DNA of 64,000 bases from Candidatus Binatia bacterium (lineage in GTDB: Bacteria; Desulfobacterota; Binatia; HRBIN30): contig JAOAHD010000003.1 of NCBI GenBank assembly GCA_026415395.1, forward strand, positions 199,195-263,194. The letters are read 5' to 3'. The notes under the pieces are model-generated. The model saw only the letters and a program-made list of their open reading frames with translations. It made no database searches and was not told the origin of the DNA. Shown piece by piece: positions 48,625 to 57,291 of this stretch. Every line of letters begins with the position of its first letter. The first letter of the stretch is position 1. The translations under genes were made by a program, and so were the position numbers.

Positions 48625-49587
48625 CTAACGTTCTCCCGCATGGGTATTAGGCGAATGCTCCCCTTTCCAGATCTCCGTGTCCGGATGAAACGCCGACCAG
48701 GTAAACCAGTAGGCTACGAGTGAAGGGGGAACCTCCCCCCGGCTTCTCTGCTGTTACCCGTGCTGGGCGAGCGTTCCGCTGGTACTCGATACGGAGGTGA
48801 AGGCCCCAATTTTGTCCGGGAGGCTTTCCCTTAAAGCGGCCAGAGGATAGGCCTTGGCCGCACCGTTGACCCGCACTCCGAGAACCCACTCCTTTGCGGG
48901 TAGTCAAGCGTCCAGCCTGCGGATCGGGAACATAATCTCGGCCGACCGCCGGTAAGTGTCCTACGGGTCCCACCTGTAGTCGCGGCTATAACCGGTGTCA
49001 TCCGAAAGCACCAAAGTCTCCGGATACGGCCCGCGCCAGTCCTCCCAGGTGGTGAGCTCGCTGGGAATACTGCGAAGCCCCACGCCGGCATGCTCTCTCG
49101 TTGCGGCTGTTTCCGCCAGTTGTGACCAAAGACTCTCAGTTTGATGATTGTACAATAGGACGTTGCTCTGAAAGAGCTTGCCGGAAACGCCGAAGGTGAG
49201 GCCGGAGGAGCCGACTCAATGATCGAACGTAACCGTACCCTCCGTGAGCGGATAATAGGTGACCACAACAGCCTTGCCCCAAATTTCGTCATTGACCACT
49301 TCGTGCTAGTTCAAGATGCGGATTGGGTAGGCTTTTGCCTCCCGGCCGCTTGCCAGGCCCACGACTTCATCGTGGGGTTCAAGAAAGTCTGCTTCGGCTG
49401 CCCGGATAAATTTCGGCCTTGTCAGATCAGAAATTCCGTCCTTTGGAGACCCACCCGAGAGGATCTCTTCCGGCCGTAGCGTGTGCCGGGAAAGCTCGAA
49501 GCCAAACAGGAACATCGCTGCTGGGAGCACGATCCCGAATAAGAGCCATCTGTGCCAACAATGCACCTTCTCGCGCTTGTATACCAT
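48625..49587 (-). pseudogene. DUF3179-family protein with five in-frame stops
   Basis: One minus-strand frame from 49587 to 48625 reads as a DUF3179 protein: a membrane helix (LLFGIVLPAAMFLFGFEL), PKDGISDLTRPKFIRAAEAD, AKAYPIRILN-stop-HEVVND, TFGVSGKLFQSNVLLYN, QTESLWSQL, TTWEDWRGPYPETLVLSDDTGY, stop-LPAKEWVLGVRVNG and AYWFTWSAFHPDTE. It is broken by TAG (49306-49308), TGA (49216-49218), TAG (48961-48963), TGA (48904-48906) and TAA (48754-48756). No frameshift is seen. Two stops sit where homologues have Trp (NWHE) and Arg (RLPAKE), consistent with single G-to-A or C-to-T changes. The product is not expressed as a full protein. Confidence 0.82.
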
Positions 49588-49646
49588 ACCTAAACCCAGA
49601 ACCGCACCGAAAAGTTCCCGGGCTCAAACCACGAGACATGGAAGGA

Positions 49647-50420
49647 CTATGGATCCGCGATCTGCCTCGGTTGTCCAAATGTGTGGACGAACTGCTCGCG
49701 TGGCATGGAACTGGCGAGCGCGCAGTTAACGTTGCCGAGTATGTGACTCCGAACCGTCACGTCCCCGTTCGTGCGTACGGTGAACGCCCCGATCCGCTCG
49801 CCCCCCGGCGAGAGGCGGAGCGGGAAACGCCGGCAAATGACTTTGCCAGCAGGACCCTCGTAGCCGGTCAGTGTGGTTACCACACCACCGAGGTCGCCCA
49901 GCGTCGCGCGAATCGGCCGCAGGCAGGCTCGCGAAGATATCGACAGGGTTCTCGAAAGAAACCCTTCCTTTGCTCCGTTCGTAGCTCCTTAGTTCCACGA
50001 TGCGATCAGATCGGACTGCGACGGCAAGTTCCCGGCGTCGGCTCGCCGGACATCATCAGCGTACGTTGCAAGGAGGTCGGGCGGCGGTGAACGGAATAAG
50101 CTGGTGACGGCTATGAGAACTACCGCTGAAATGGCGGCGGCAAATACGACGTACCACCGGGGAGAGAGCCGTACTGGAGCTGCTGAATCACGCTCGTCCG
50201 GGCTGTTTAGCGCTCTCAAGACCCTGGCGCGCAGTTCAGGCGGCACTGCGTACTTGGCCGCGTGGCTGCGGACGAGTGAACGCACCCGGTGGTGGGTCAC
50301 GCGTGCTTCGGCGCAGGACGTGCAGGCCCGAACGGGCGCGTCCGTCTCGGCCTGCTCCGGCGGGTCGAGAGCTTGATCGACATGGGCCGCGATGAGGTCT
50401 TGGTAAGTGCGACAGTCCAT
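49647..50420 (-). pseudogene. Anti-sigma factor-like gene with zinc-finger N terminus, two frameshifts
   Basis: From ATG 50420 the frame gives a zf-HC2-type anti-sigma start (MDCRTYQDLIAAHVDQAL, later CTSCAEARVTHH), a membrane helix (YVVFAAAISAVVLIAVTSL), and DLIASWN before a stop near 49989. One added base there continues as LRSYERSKGRVSFENPVDIFASLPA. A further shift near 49915-49922 (removing one base) continues as PIRATLGDLGGVVTTLTGYEGPAG...MPREQFVHTFGQPRQ, ending at 49647. It is the natural partner of the sigma factor immediately upstream (overlap region 50420-50426), and both are broken. Confidence 0.72.
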
Positions 50421-50425
50421 TTTCG

Positions 50426-50991
50426 TTATCTCGAGCGTAGCTGTCTTCGCGCTTGCGCGTGTGGCAGCAAAGCTTGGCGCAGTATGTGGCGGGCCCAGGA
50501 CAGGCGCGAACGTATCGTTCCCAAGGGACACCCCACCACGGCGGCAGCCTCCTCGTACGTAAGCTCATCAATATCGATTAAGACCACCACTTCACGGGAA
50601 TGCTGGGGGAGAGTGTTCAGGACCGCTTGGACTTTTTCACTTAGGGATTTGAAAGAAAACAATTCAGCCGCGTCCCCCCACCTTGCCCCTGATGGACGCG
50701 GCTTTCGAGCTCGAAGATAAGCTCGTTCGGCTCGGCCGAATCAAACAATCTTCTTTGCGAACGGTAGCGATTGCGAACGATGTTGCACAGGAGGGTGGGC
50801 AGCCGAGCTTTGCAATTACTCCCGGGTATGAAGCGATGCCACGATCGGTAGGCGCGGAGGTAAGTCGCCCGCAATACGTCCGCGGCATCTTCGCGATCGG
50901 CGCAGAGGTACAAGGCCGTCGTATGTAGCGTGTCCATGAGCGGAACCGCCGTCACTTCAAAGCTCCCGCGCTTTGCCTCGCATCTTTTCAC
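50426..50991 (-). pseudogene. ECF-type sigma factor, single frameshift
   Basis: Region 2 is clear in one frame (TALYLCADREDAADVLRATYLRAYRSWHRF) and region 4 in another (LNTLPQHSREVVVLIDIDELTYEEAAAVVGCPLGTIRSRLSWAR). The frames join if one C is added to the CCCCCC run at 50674-50679 (plus strand), giving QGQGGGDAAELFSFKSLSEKVQAVL. The total length of about 188 residues fits ECF sigma factors. An anti-sigma remnant follows directly, the usual arrangement. As sequenced it makes only a region-2 fragment. Confidence 0.8.
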
Positions 50992-51840
50992 TCAGAACGG
51001 AGTACCATCCGATTCATCGACCTGGAAATAACCCATCTGGCCCCGCGAACGTTCCCGTGGCGCGGAGGATAAGTCAGAAGGTGAACAACGAGTGGTGAGA
51101 GATCAGTGTGAACAACCGCGTTGTCCGCGCTCTGCTGAGGTGAAGACGTCTGCCATAGGGCGCATCACGAGGAACAGCACAATTGCTCGTAGCGCTCGTA
51201 AGGTATTGACCCGGATGAAGATTGCGTGAGCCAGCGTCATGAAAAGATGCTGACGAGGCTGCGCCGGGCTCGCGCCCGCGGGCAGCTTGCTGCGGAAGTA
51301 AGGCTGCTGTGAGGCGATCCCGGTGGTAACGCTTCGCTTCATCGGAGGAAACACGGTGCCGCACTCCAGTCGAAGAAAAGGGCAAAGCCGGTGACCGTTC
51401 TGGCTTCAGGGACGTGCTGCCGGGAATCGTCGTGCTTTTTGCCTTAAGCGGTGCCGGGTTCGCGCGCTGACCTAGTAGTTCCGCTGTAAACTCCGAACCC
51501 ACTCCGAGTATACCTTCCAACGCCCACCGCTGAGCAAATGCGCAGCAAGCTCTGGCAGCGGAGGCGAATCACAAAGGCCTTCCTTCGTGCTCAACAGGTC
51601 GACGTTTGTCAGCGCGGCTGAGAATGCTCGGTAACGGAATCCGCTATCCGCAGCTAAGTTGCGACGTCGCCATCGACGCTACCCTTGCTGAGCGCATGGG
51701 CAGTGGGATTCGAGCCGACAGACAACGGTGGACACCGTGGGCAGGCATCAGCACCGCGTTGCTACGCAGGTCTTTCATACAGAGGACCCCGCGCTGTTTT
51801 GCTGGCCGCCACAGTGCGCGTCGAGGAAACCCAGCCAACG
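50992..51840. other. Region without a recognisable intact gene
   Basis: This 850-nt stretch lies beside the broken sigma/anti-sigma pair. Several short frames exist on both strands, but none shows a fold or motif I know. One minus-strand frame (51103-51354) contains a hydrophobic stretch (RALRAIVLFLVM) that could be a remnant of a membrane protein. I see no tRNA, repeat or mobile-element end. It looks like eroded coding sequence plus the sigma gene upstream region. Confidence 0.35.
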
Positions 51841-52113
51841 CGCAGTCCGCAGGTGGAGAAGAACCTCCTGTACTTGGATGAACTCTTGCTCGCAGTGCCA
51901 TCGATACGCAAACTACCCAAACTACCTAAGGAAGATGTGAAGTCTAATGGCGCGATGGTCTTCCCTAGCCCCTGCGGGGGAAGCCGAGAGACATGTGCCC
52001 GGGGCGGCCCCTCCGGCATGGGAGTTAGCAGGATAAACGGAAAATGGATTGGGCCGGCGAGCTACGGAGCTCCGAGGCGCGTTTTCCCGATCCTCGTCGG
52101 AGCGAAACGGTAA
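51841..52113 (+). pseudogene. Possible SYLF (YSC84-type) domain remnant
   Basis: In one plus-strand frame a stretch of about 80 residues resembles the end of a SYLF lipid-binding domain: VEKNLLYLDELL, then GAMVFPS, RGGPSGMGVSRINGKWIGPASY, and FPILVGAKR before a stop. The usual continuation past this point is missing and no clear start with a signal peptide is present upstream. The match is by eye and partial. It fits the pattern of decayed genes in 48.6-52.2 kb. Confidence 0.35.
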
Positions 52114-52295
52114 CAGCGGGACGCGTAATCCAGAGCTTCGACCCTCCCATACACCCCCCTCGCCTATTCCAATCCCACGCTACGTAGCAGGCAAGGACTG
52201 TGCAGGTTGTTGCAGCGATGGGTGGTTGTGGGTTTTGGCCAGGTTCAATGAAGGCTCCCTTGCTCTGAATGACGGAGAAGTGTTTAGGAAGTGTC

Positions 52296-54056
52296 ATGGC
52301 AAAAGAAGTACTGCGGATTGCGAACTGCAGCGGGTTTTACGGCGACCGACTGAGCGCAGCGAGGGAAATGGTAGAGGGCGGTCCGATCGACGTGCTAACT
52401 GGCGACTATCTTGCCGAGCTCACCTTGATGATCCTCTTCAAGGATCGCCAAAAAAACCCGCAGGCTGGTTATGCACGCACATTCTTGCGCCAAATGGAAG
52501 AAGTTCTCGGCACGTGCGTGGAGCGCGGCATTAAAGTGGTCGCCAACGCCGGTGGCCTGAATCCGGCTGGTTTGGCCCAGCAAATGTGCGAACTTGCACA
52601 CCGCCTCGGCCTTCGTGTTCGCATCGCCCACATTGAGGGCGACGATCTCCTGCCTCGGCTTAACGAGCTTCAGGCCGAAGGGCATGAATTCCGGCACCTC
52701 GACAAGGGAATACCGCTACGCGAGCTGCAAGCGCAGGTTGTTACGGCAAATGCTTACCTTGGCGGCTGGGGGATTGCGGAGGCGTTGCGCCGCGGAGCCG
52801 ACGTGGTGATTTGCCCGCGTGTGACCGACGCGGCGTTGGTGGTCGGTCCGGCAGCTTGGCATTTCAATTGGTCCCGCGAAGATTGGGATCGCTTGGCCGC
52901 TGCTGTCGTGGCTGGTCACATTATCGAGTGCGGGGCCCAGTGCACGGGTGGAAACTACTCTTTTTTCCGCGAGGTCCCCGACATCGAACGCATCGGCTTT
53001 CCGATTGCGGAGATGTACCCGGACGGTTCTTTCGTCATCACGAAGCACCCTGGGACCGGTGGTTTGGTGTCTACGGATACCGTACTCGCCCAACTGCTTT
53101 ATGAAATTCAGGGACCGCGCTACTTGAACCCCGACGTCACAGCTCGGTTCGACACGATCTCCCTCTCTCAAGAGGGCGAACATCGCGTGCGGGTCACGGG
53201 TGTACGAGGTGAGCCACCGCCAGCCACGACGAAAGTCTGCATCAATTACCTTGGCGGGTATCGTAACTCAGTGACCTTTGTGCTCACGGGCCTGGATATC
53301 GAGGAAAAGGCCGAGGTGGCCGAAAAGACGTTGTGGTCCCTCGTGGGCGGCAAAGAGCGTTTCGCCGAAGTTCACGTAGACTTAATCCGCTGGGATCGGC
53401 CGAACCCGCGGCGCAACGAAGAGGCGTTTGCTTACCTCACGATTGCAGTGAAGGACCCCGACCCCTCCAAGGTTGGGCGAGCGTTTACCAACAAAGCGAT
53501 CGAAATGGCGCTGGCGAATTACCCGGGCTTTTTTGTCACCAGCCCCCCGACAGACGCGAGCCCCTACGGCGTTTTCTGGCCAACGGTCATTCCTTCGTCT
53601 TTGGTTCCTCACCGCGTAGTCCTCGAGGGCGAGACGATCGACGTGCCCCCGGTCGAATCCGCCGCGGCCCCGAAGGTCGAACCGCCACCAGTGCATTTGC
53701 CACCTCCTCCGGAGGGCGAGGTCGTGCAAGCCCCGCTCGGGCTGATCGCCGGGGCGCGCTCAGGCGACAAAGGTGGGAACGCCAACGTGGGGCTGTGGAC
53801 GCGACAGCCGGAAGCCTACTCTTGGCTGCGCGAGTACCTCACCACCGAGCGCTTTCGCGAACTAGTGCCGGAGGCGCGTCCGCTCGAGATCGAACGCTAC
53901 GAGTTCCCGAACTTGCGGGCCTTGAATTTTGTTGTTCGTGGTTTGCTGGGCGACGGTGTGGCGGCCTCGACCCGCATGGATCCGCAAGCCAAGAGCCTCG
54001 GCGAGTACGTGCGGGCCAAGCTGGTAGAGATTCCGCGGGCGTTGTTGCCGCAGTGA
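52296..54056 (+). CDS. AtuA-like acyclic terpene utilisation family protein (DUF1446)
   Basis: A 586-residue protein. The N-terminal DUF1446 region is clear from ANCSGFYGDRLSAAREM, VLTGDYLAELTLMIL, VANAGGLNPAGLA and TGGNYSFFREVPD. The C-terminal part (from LGLIAGARSGDKGGNANVGLW, about 488) is the AtuA-type C-terminal domain. In Pseudomonas AtuA belongs to the citronellol/geranyl-CoA pathway, but close relatives occur in many lipid degraders and the reaction is not settled. The ATG at 52296 has AGGAA 5 nt upstream, and the frame to 52269 is less likely. It leads a small plus-strand group with the zinc-ribbon protein. Confidence 0.9.
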   Translation: MAKEVLRIANCSGFYGDRLSAAREMVEGGPIDVLTGDYLAELTLMILFKDRQKNPQAGYARTFLRQMEEVLGTCVERGIKVVANAGGLNPAGLAQQMCELAHRLGLRVRIAHIEGDDLLPRLNELQAEGHEFRHLDKGIPLRELQAQVVTANAYLGGWGIAEALRRGADVVICPRVTDAALVVGPAAWHFNWSREDWDRLAAAVVAGHIIECGAQCTGGNYSFFREVPDIERIGFPIAEMYPDGSFVITKHPGTGGLVSTDTVLAQLLYEIQGPRYLNPDVTARFDTISLSQEGEHRVRVTGVRGEPPPATTKVCINYLGGYRNSVTFVLTGLDIEEKAEVAEKTLWSLVGGKERFAEVHVDLIRWDRPNPRRNEEAFAYLTIAVKDPDPSKVGRAFTNKAIEMALANYPGFFVTSPPTDASPYGVFWPTVIPSSLVPHRVVLEGETIDVPPVESAAAPKVEPPPVHLPPPPEGEVVQAPLGLIAGARSGDKGGNANVGLWTRQPEAYSWLREYLTTERFRELVPEARPLEIERYEFPNLRALNFVVRGLLGDGVAASTRMDPQAKSLGEYVRAKLVEIPRALLPQ

Positions 54057-54105
54057 TGCTAGGGGCAGGCGCCAGCGCAACCCAGGGACGAGAAAGGAGA
54101 GGCCT

Positions 54106-54309
54106 ATGATTCGGTATTACTGTGATCGCTGCGAGGCCGAGGTGGAGCAGCACTCGGACCTCACCGTGTTTTCCGTGGAAATTGGTGAGAGTGGCTCGAC
54201 TTCCAGTTGGCGGTTGCGGCGAGAATTGTGTGGTAAATGCTTGGAGGAAACCAAGGATTTTCTCAACAAATTTTTCGCCAAACCGACAGCCAAGAAACGA
54301 ACAGCCTGA
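54106..54309 (+). CDS. Small zinc-ribbon-like protein
   Basis: A 67-residue protein with two CxxC knuckles (CDRC near residue 6 and CGKC near residue 42) that could hold one zinc. AAAGGAG is 6 nt upstream of the ATG. It lies 49 nt after the AtuA-like gene in the same direction and may be co-transcribed. I do not recognise a named family. It has a lysine-rich tail, which may contact nucleic acid, but that is speculation. Confidence 0.7.
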   Translation: MIRYYCDRCEAEVEQHSDLTVFSVEIGESGSTSSWRLRRELCGKCLEETKDFLNKFFAKPTAKKRTA

Positions 54310-54361
54310 GGCCGGCGATTGGGCCGCCAGTGTAATCGGGTTGCTGCTCTAGCGAAAGGAT

Positions 54362-56683
54362 ATGATTGTGAGTGTGCGAGGACAAACGCTTGGGGTAATC
54401 ACGGCCGCATTGTTCCTGAGCACCTTTGTGGGTTGTGGCGACGACAACGGAGAATCGCCATCGGCAACACTGACCCCGACCAGGACGCTCCCCTCTCTGA
54501 CCCCGAGTTCACCACCATCTCCTACGGTCACGCAGCCCAGGCCTTCGTTCACAGCCACTGGAACGGCGACGCATACCCAGCCGGTGTCCTCGCCAACGCA
54601 CACGCGGACTGTGGCCCCTCCGAGCCACACGCCTGCGCAGACGGCAACGCCGGTTTCCCCTACCGTCACCGCAACTGCTTGGGCGACCGCCTCGGCGAGC
54701 GCTTCGGAGACCCCGAGCTCGACCCCCACAGCAACGCCGACTTTCGAGCCTGGGACTTGCTTCGATCCAGAGGTCCAAGGGCGCGAACCGCTGTGCGAAC
54801 TCGATTTGCACCCGCAGACTTGCGATTTCCTCGTTCCGGAGTTTTGCCTGTACCCCTACCCATCGTCATTTTTTCTCCGGGCAGATAGTTCCTCGCCCAC
54901 AGGCTGGCGGGTCAACTATGCTCGTGAGGCGATGCCAGCAAATGCTCGCGGTGTGCACATCGATCCCAGGGAATGGAACACCCTCGATGGCTTTAGCCCC
55001 GGTGCCATGATGTTGGCGCTGTTTCCTGAAGGGGTGGACTTAGCGGCTTCAAACGCACCGCCGATTACGAACTACGCGCGATCGGTGGAAGACGACTCCC
55101 CCACCGTGATCCTCGACGCAGATACCGGCGAACGGATCATTCACTTCGCGGAAATGGATGCCGATGGTACCAGCGATGCCAACCGGAGTCTGATTTTGCG
55201 CCCTGGGGTGCGTTTGAAAGAGCGCCACCGCTACATCGTGGCGCTGCGTGGTTTGCTTGACAGCTCCGGAACGCTGATCCAACCGAGACGCGCGTTCCAG
55301 GTTTTCCGCGACCGTATTGCCACGCCCGTCCGCGCCATAGAAGAGCGTCGGGACCATTTTGAAGACATCTTCGCGCGGCTCGAGCGCGCGGGGATCCCAC
55401 GCAACAACTTGCAGTTGGCTTGGGATTTCGTGGTCGCGAGCACCGAATCCATCACAGGGAGAATGCTGGCTGCACGGGATCAGGCCCTTGCTGCGAACGG
55501 ACCAGGAGCGCCGGAGTTCGAAGTGACGGCCATTGATGAGAACTACAGCGACCGAATTTGCCGCCGCGTGCGCGGAACCTACCGGGTGCCCTTGTTTCTG
55601 ACCAGCGATCGCCCGCCGGCAGTTTACAACCTCGATGAGAACGGCGTGCCTCGCCAAAACGGCTGGGCGCGGGCGCCGTTTACCGTAATTATCCCGTGCT
55701 CCGCGATTAACGGCGAAGAGCCAGTGCCGGGCCGCCCGATGATTTACGGACACGGCTTGTTCGGCACAGGCGAAGGCGAGGTTACGGCTGGGCCGCAGCA
55801 GACGCTGGCAAGCCGCTTCGGTTTCATCATTGCCGCCACGGATTGGATCGGGATGTCCAATGGTGACCTCGACAATACTTTCCGCATTATTGGCGACTTG
55901 AGTCGCTTCAACCAGCTCGTCGACCGCCTCCAGCAAAGTTTGATCAATCAGATCCTGTTGGGCCAACTGCTCCTGGCTGAGGACGGCTTCGTATCCCATC
56001 CGGCGTTTCAGTTTGGTGGCGTGCCGATCATCGACCGGAGGGAGCTCTTTTACCACGGCAATAGCCAAGGGGCGATCGAAGGAGCGGCGTTCATGGCCGT
56101 GGCGCCCAACCTCACGCGCGGTGTCCTTGGGGTCGGTGCGGCCAACTACAGCTTCCTTCTTCAGCGGAGCATTGACTTCAATCCATTCTTTTTCGTTCTA
56201 GCCCAGGCCTACCCCAGCGTGCTTAATCGCGCGGTGCTCTACGCCTTGATCCAGCAACTTTGGGATCGCGGTGAGCCTAACGGCTATACGTCCCACCTAA
56301 TCGACGACCCGTTGCCGAACACACCGCCAAAGAAGGTGCTCATCCACACAGGGATCAACGATTCACAGGTTTCGCATTACGCGACGGAGATCCAAGTTCG
56401 CAGCCTTGGGATTCCGGCAGTGGCACCGTCCGCGTACCCGGCGTTTGGCATCGAGGAGCGCGTCGCGCCCTTCGATGGCTCCGCATGGGTGCCGTACGAT
56501 GTCGGCGGTTCTCCTCCGCCATTGGACAATCGTCCACCCGCGTTCGAGAACGGAGTCCATGAAGCCGTGCGTCGGCTTGACGCCGCGCAACGTCAGCTTG
56601 ATGCGTTTTTGCGCAGCGATGGCCGCGTGGAGAACTTTTGCGATGGTCCGTGTGTTTTTCGCGATGTGCCTGGCGTGCAGTGA
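54362..56683 (+). CDS. Large lipoprotein with alpha/beta-hydrolase-like domain
   Basis: The N terminus has a hydrophobic stretch ending STFVGC (lipobox, Cys about 22), then a long Thr/Pro/Ser linker (about 30-125). The remaining 640 residues include YGHGLFGTGEGE and the nucleophile-elbow-like HGNSQGAIEG (serine in GNSQG), followed by GVGAANYSFLLQRS and IHTGINDSQVSHYATEIQ, which could supply Asp and His. This suggests a large serine hydrolase on the cell surface. The family resembles uncharacterised outer-membrane lipase-like proteins. The start is ATG 54362 or GTG 54368. Its 3' end overlaps the convergent DUF309 gene by 91 nt. Confidence 0.8.
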   Translation: MIVSVRGQTLGVITAALFLSTFVGCGDDNGESPSATLTPTRTLPSLTPSSPPSPTVTQPRPSFTATGTATHTQPVSSPTHTRTVAPPSHTPAQTATPVSPTVTATAWATASASASETPSSTPTATPTFEPGTCFDPEVQGREPLCELDLHPQTCDFLVPEFCLYPYPSSFFLRADSSSPTGWRVNYAREAMPANARGVHIDPREWNTLDGFSPGAMMLALFPEGVDLAASNAPPITNYARSVEDDSPTVILDADTGERIIHFAEMDADGTSDANRSLILRPGVRLKERHRYIVALRGLLDSSGTLIQPRRAFQVFRDRIATPVRAIEERRDHFEDIFARLERAGIPRNNLQLAWDFVVASTESITGRMLAARDQALAANGPGAPEFEVTAIDENYSDRICRRVRGTYRVPLFLTSDRPPAVYNLDENGVPRQNGWARAPFTVIIPCSAINGEEPVPGRPMIYGHGLFGTGEGEVTAGPQQTLASRFGFIIAATDWIGMSNGDLDNTFRIIGDLSRFNQLVDRLQQSLINQILLGQLLLAEDGFVSHPAFQFGGVPIIDRRELFYHGNSQGAIEGAAFMAVAPNLTRGVLGVGAANYSFLLQRSIDFNPFFFVLAQAYPSVLNRAVLYALIQQLWDRGEPNGYTSHLIDDPLPNTPPKKVLIHTGINDSQVSHYATEIQVRSLGIPAVAPSAYPAFGIEERVAPFDGSAWVPYDVGGSPPPLDNRPPAFENGVHEAVRRLDAAQRQLDAFLRSDGRVENFCDGPCVFRDVPGVQ

Positions 56684-57291
56684 ACGGCTGCAGAGTTGCT
56701 GACAAACGGCAGCCGCGGCCGGAGTGCGCGCGGTGAGCGCGGCGCCTCTGCCCGGCGAAGGCGCGCGACGTAGCGGCGCAGCGTTCGCTCGAGCCGCCGG
56801 ATGTCGACGTCGAGTACCACTGGCTTTCCTTCGACACGGAGTCGAACCGTGCGTTGAAGCGCGCGCTCCGCTACGCGAGCAGCGCCAGTACGGCGATTGC
56901 AGCGCACTAGCAGGAGACTCGCCGACCACTGGAGCAGCACCTGCAAAAGTTCGCGTTCTAAGGCGCCGTGAGGGGTAGGCCGCCAAAGGCGCTCCCAAGC
57001 TTCATGCGCCTCCCAAAAGTAGCCGCGGTGAAACAACTCCACCCCGAGCACCCAAGCTGGATGTCTGGTCGCCACCGCCGGCGTCAGGATAATGGCACCT
57101 TCTTCACTGCCCAGAGCATGATTCAAAAAGGTACTCGCGGCGGCTCGTACCGAGGGCGGCGATTTGCCGGGAAGGTAGGGGGCCGCAGGAAGCCCCTCGA
57201 GGCTACTCCGGTTTACGGCGGTCCCGATCTGATTTCGCTGCGGAACGCCTGATCGTGCGCTCGCGGTCGGAGGTTGCCTCTCGACCCTCAT
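56593..57291 (-). CDS. DUF309 family protein
   Basis: The family core is seen as ELFHRGYFWEAHEAWERLWRP, a helical motif with an HE pair. The helical domain runs to about residue 180; the last 50 residues are basic and low in structure and may be an artefact of a missed stop. DUF309 proteins are small helical, sometimes nucleic-acid-linked proteins of unknown role. The gene overlaps the end of the lipoprotein gene by 91 nt on the opposite strand, which is long for real convergent genes. The start is uncertain and may be internal. Confidence 0.7.
   Translation of the reverse strand: MRVERQPPTASARSGVPQRNQIGTAVNRSSLEGLPAAPYLPGKSPPSVRAAASTFLNHALGSEEGAIILTPAVATRHPAWVLGVELFHRGYFWEAHEAWERLWRPTPHGALERELLQVLLQWSASLLLVRCNRRTGAARVAERALQRTVRLRVEGKPVVLDVDIRRLERTLRRYVARLRRAEAPRSPRALRPRLPFVSNSAAVHCTPGTSRKTHGPSQKFSTRPSLRKNASS

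Noticed and set aside
51703-51730. GGATTCGAGCC, resembling a tRNA T-arm
   Set aside because: The flanking bases do not form the T-stem, and no acceptor or anticodon arm could be built around it.
55049-56068. Minus-strand 339-codon frame
   Set aside because: It is the antisense shadow of the large lipoprotein gene, with no domain.
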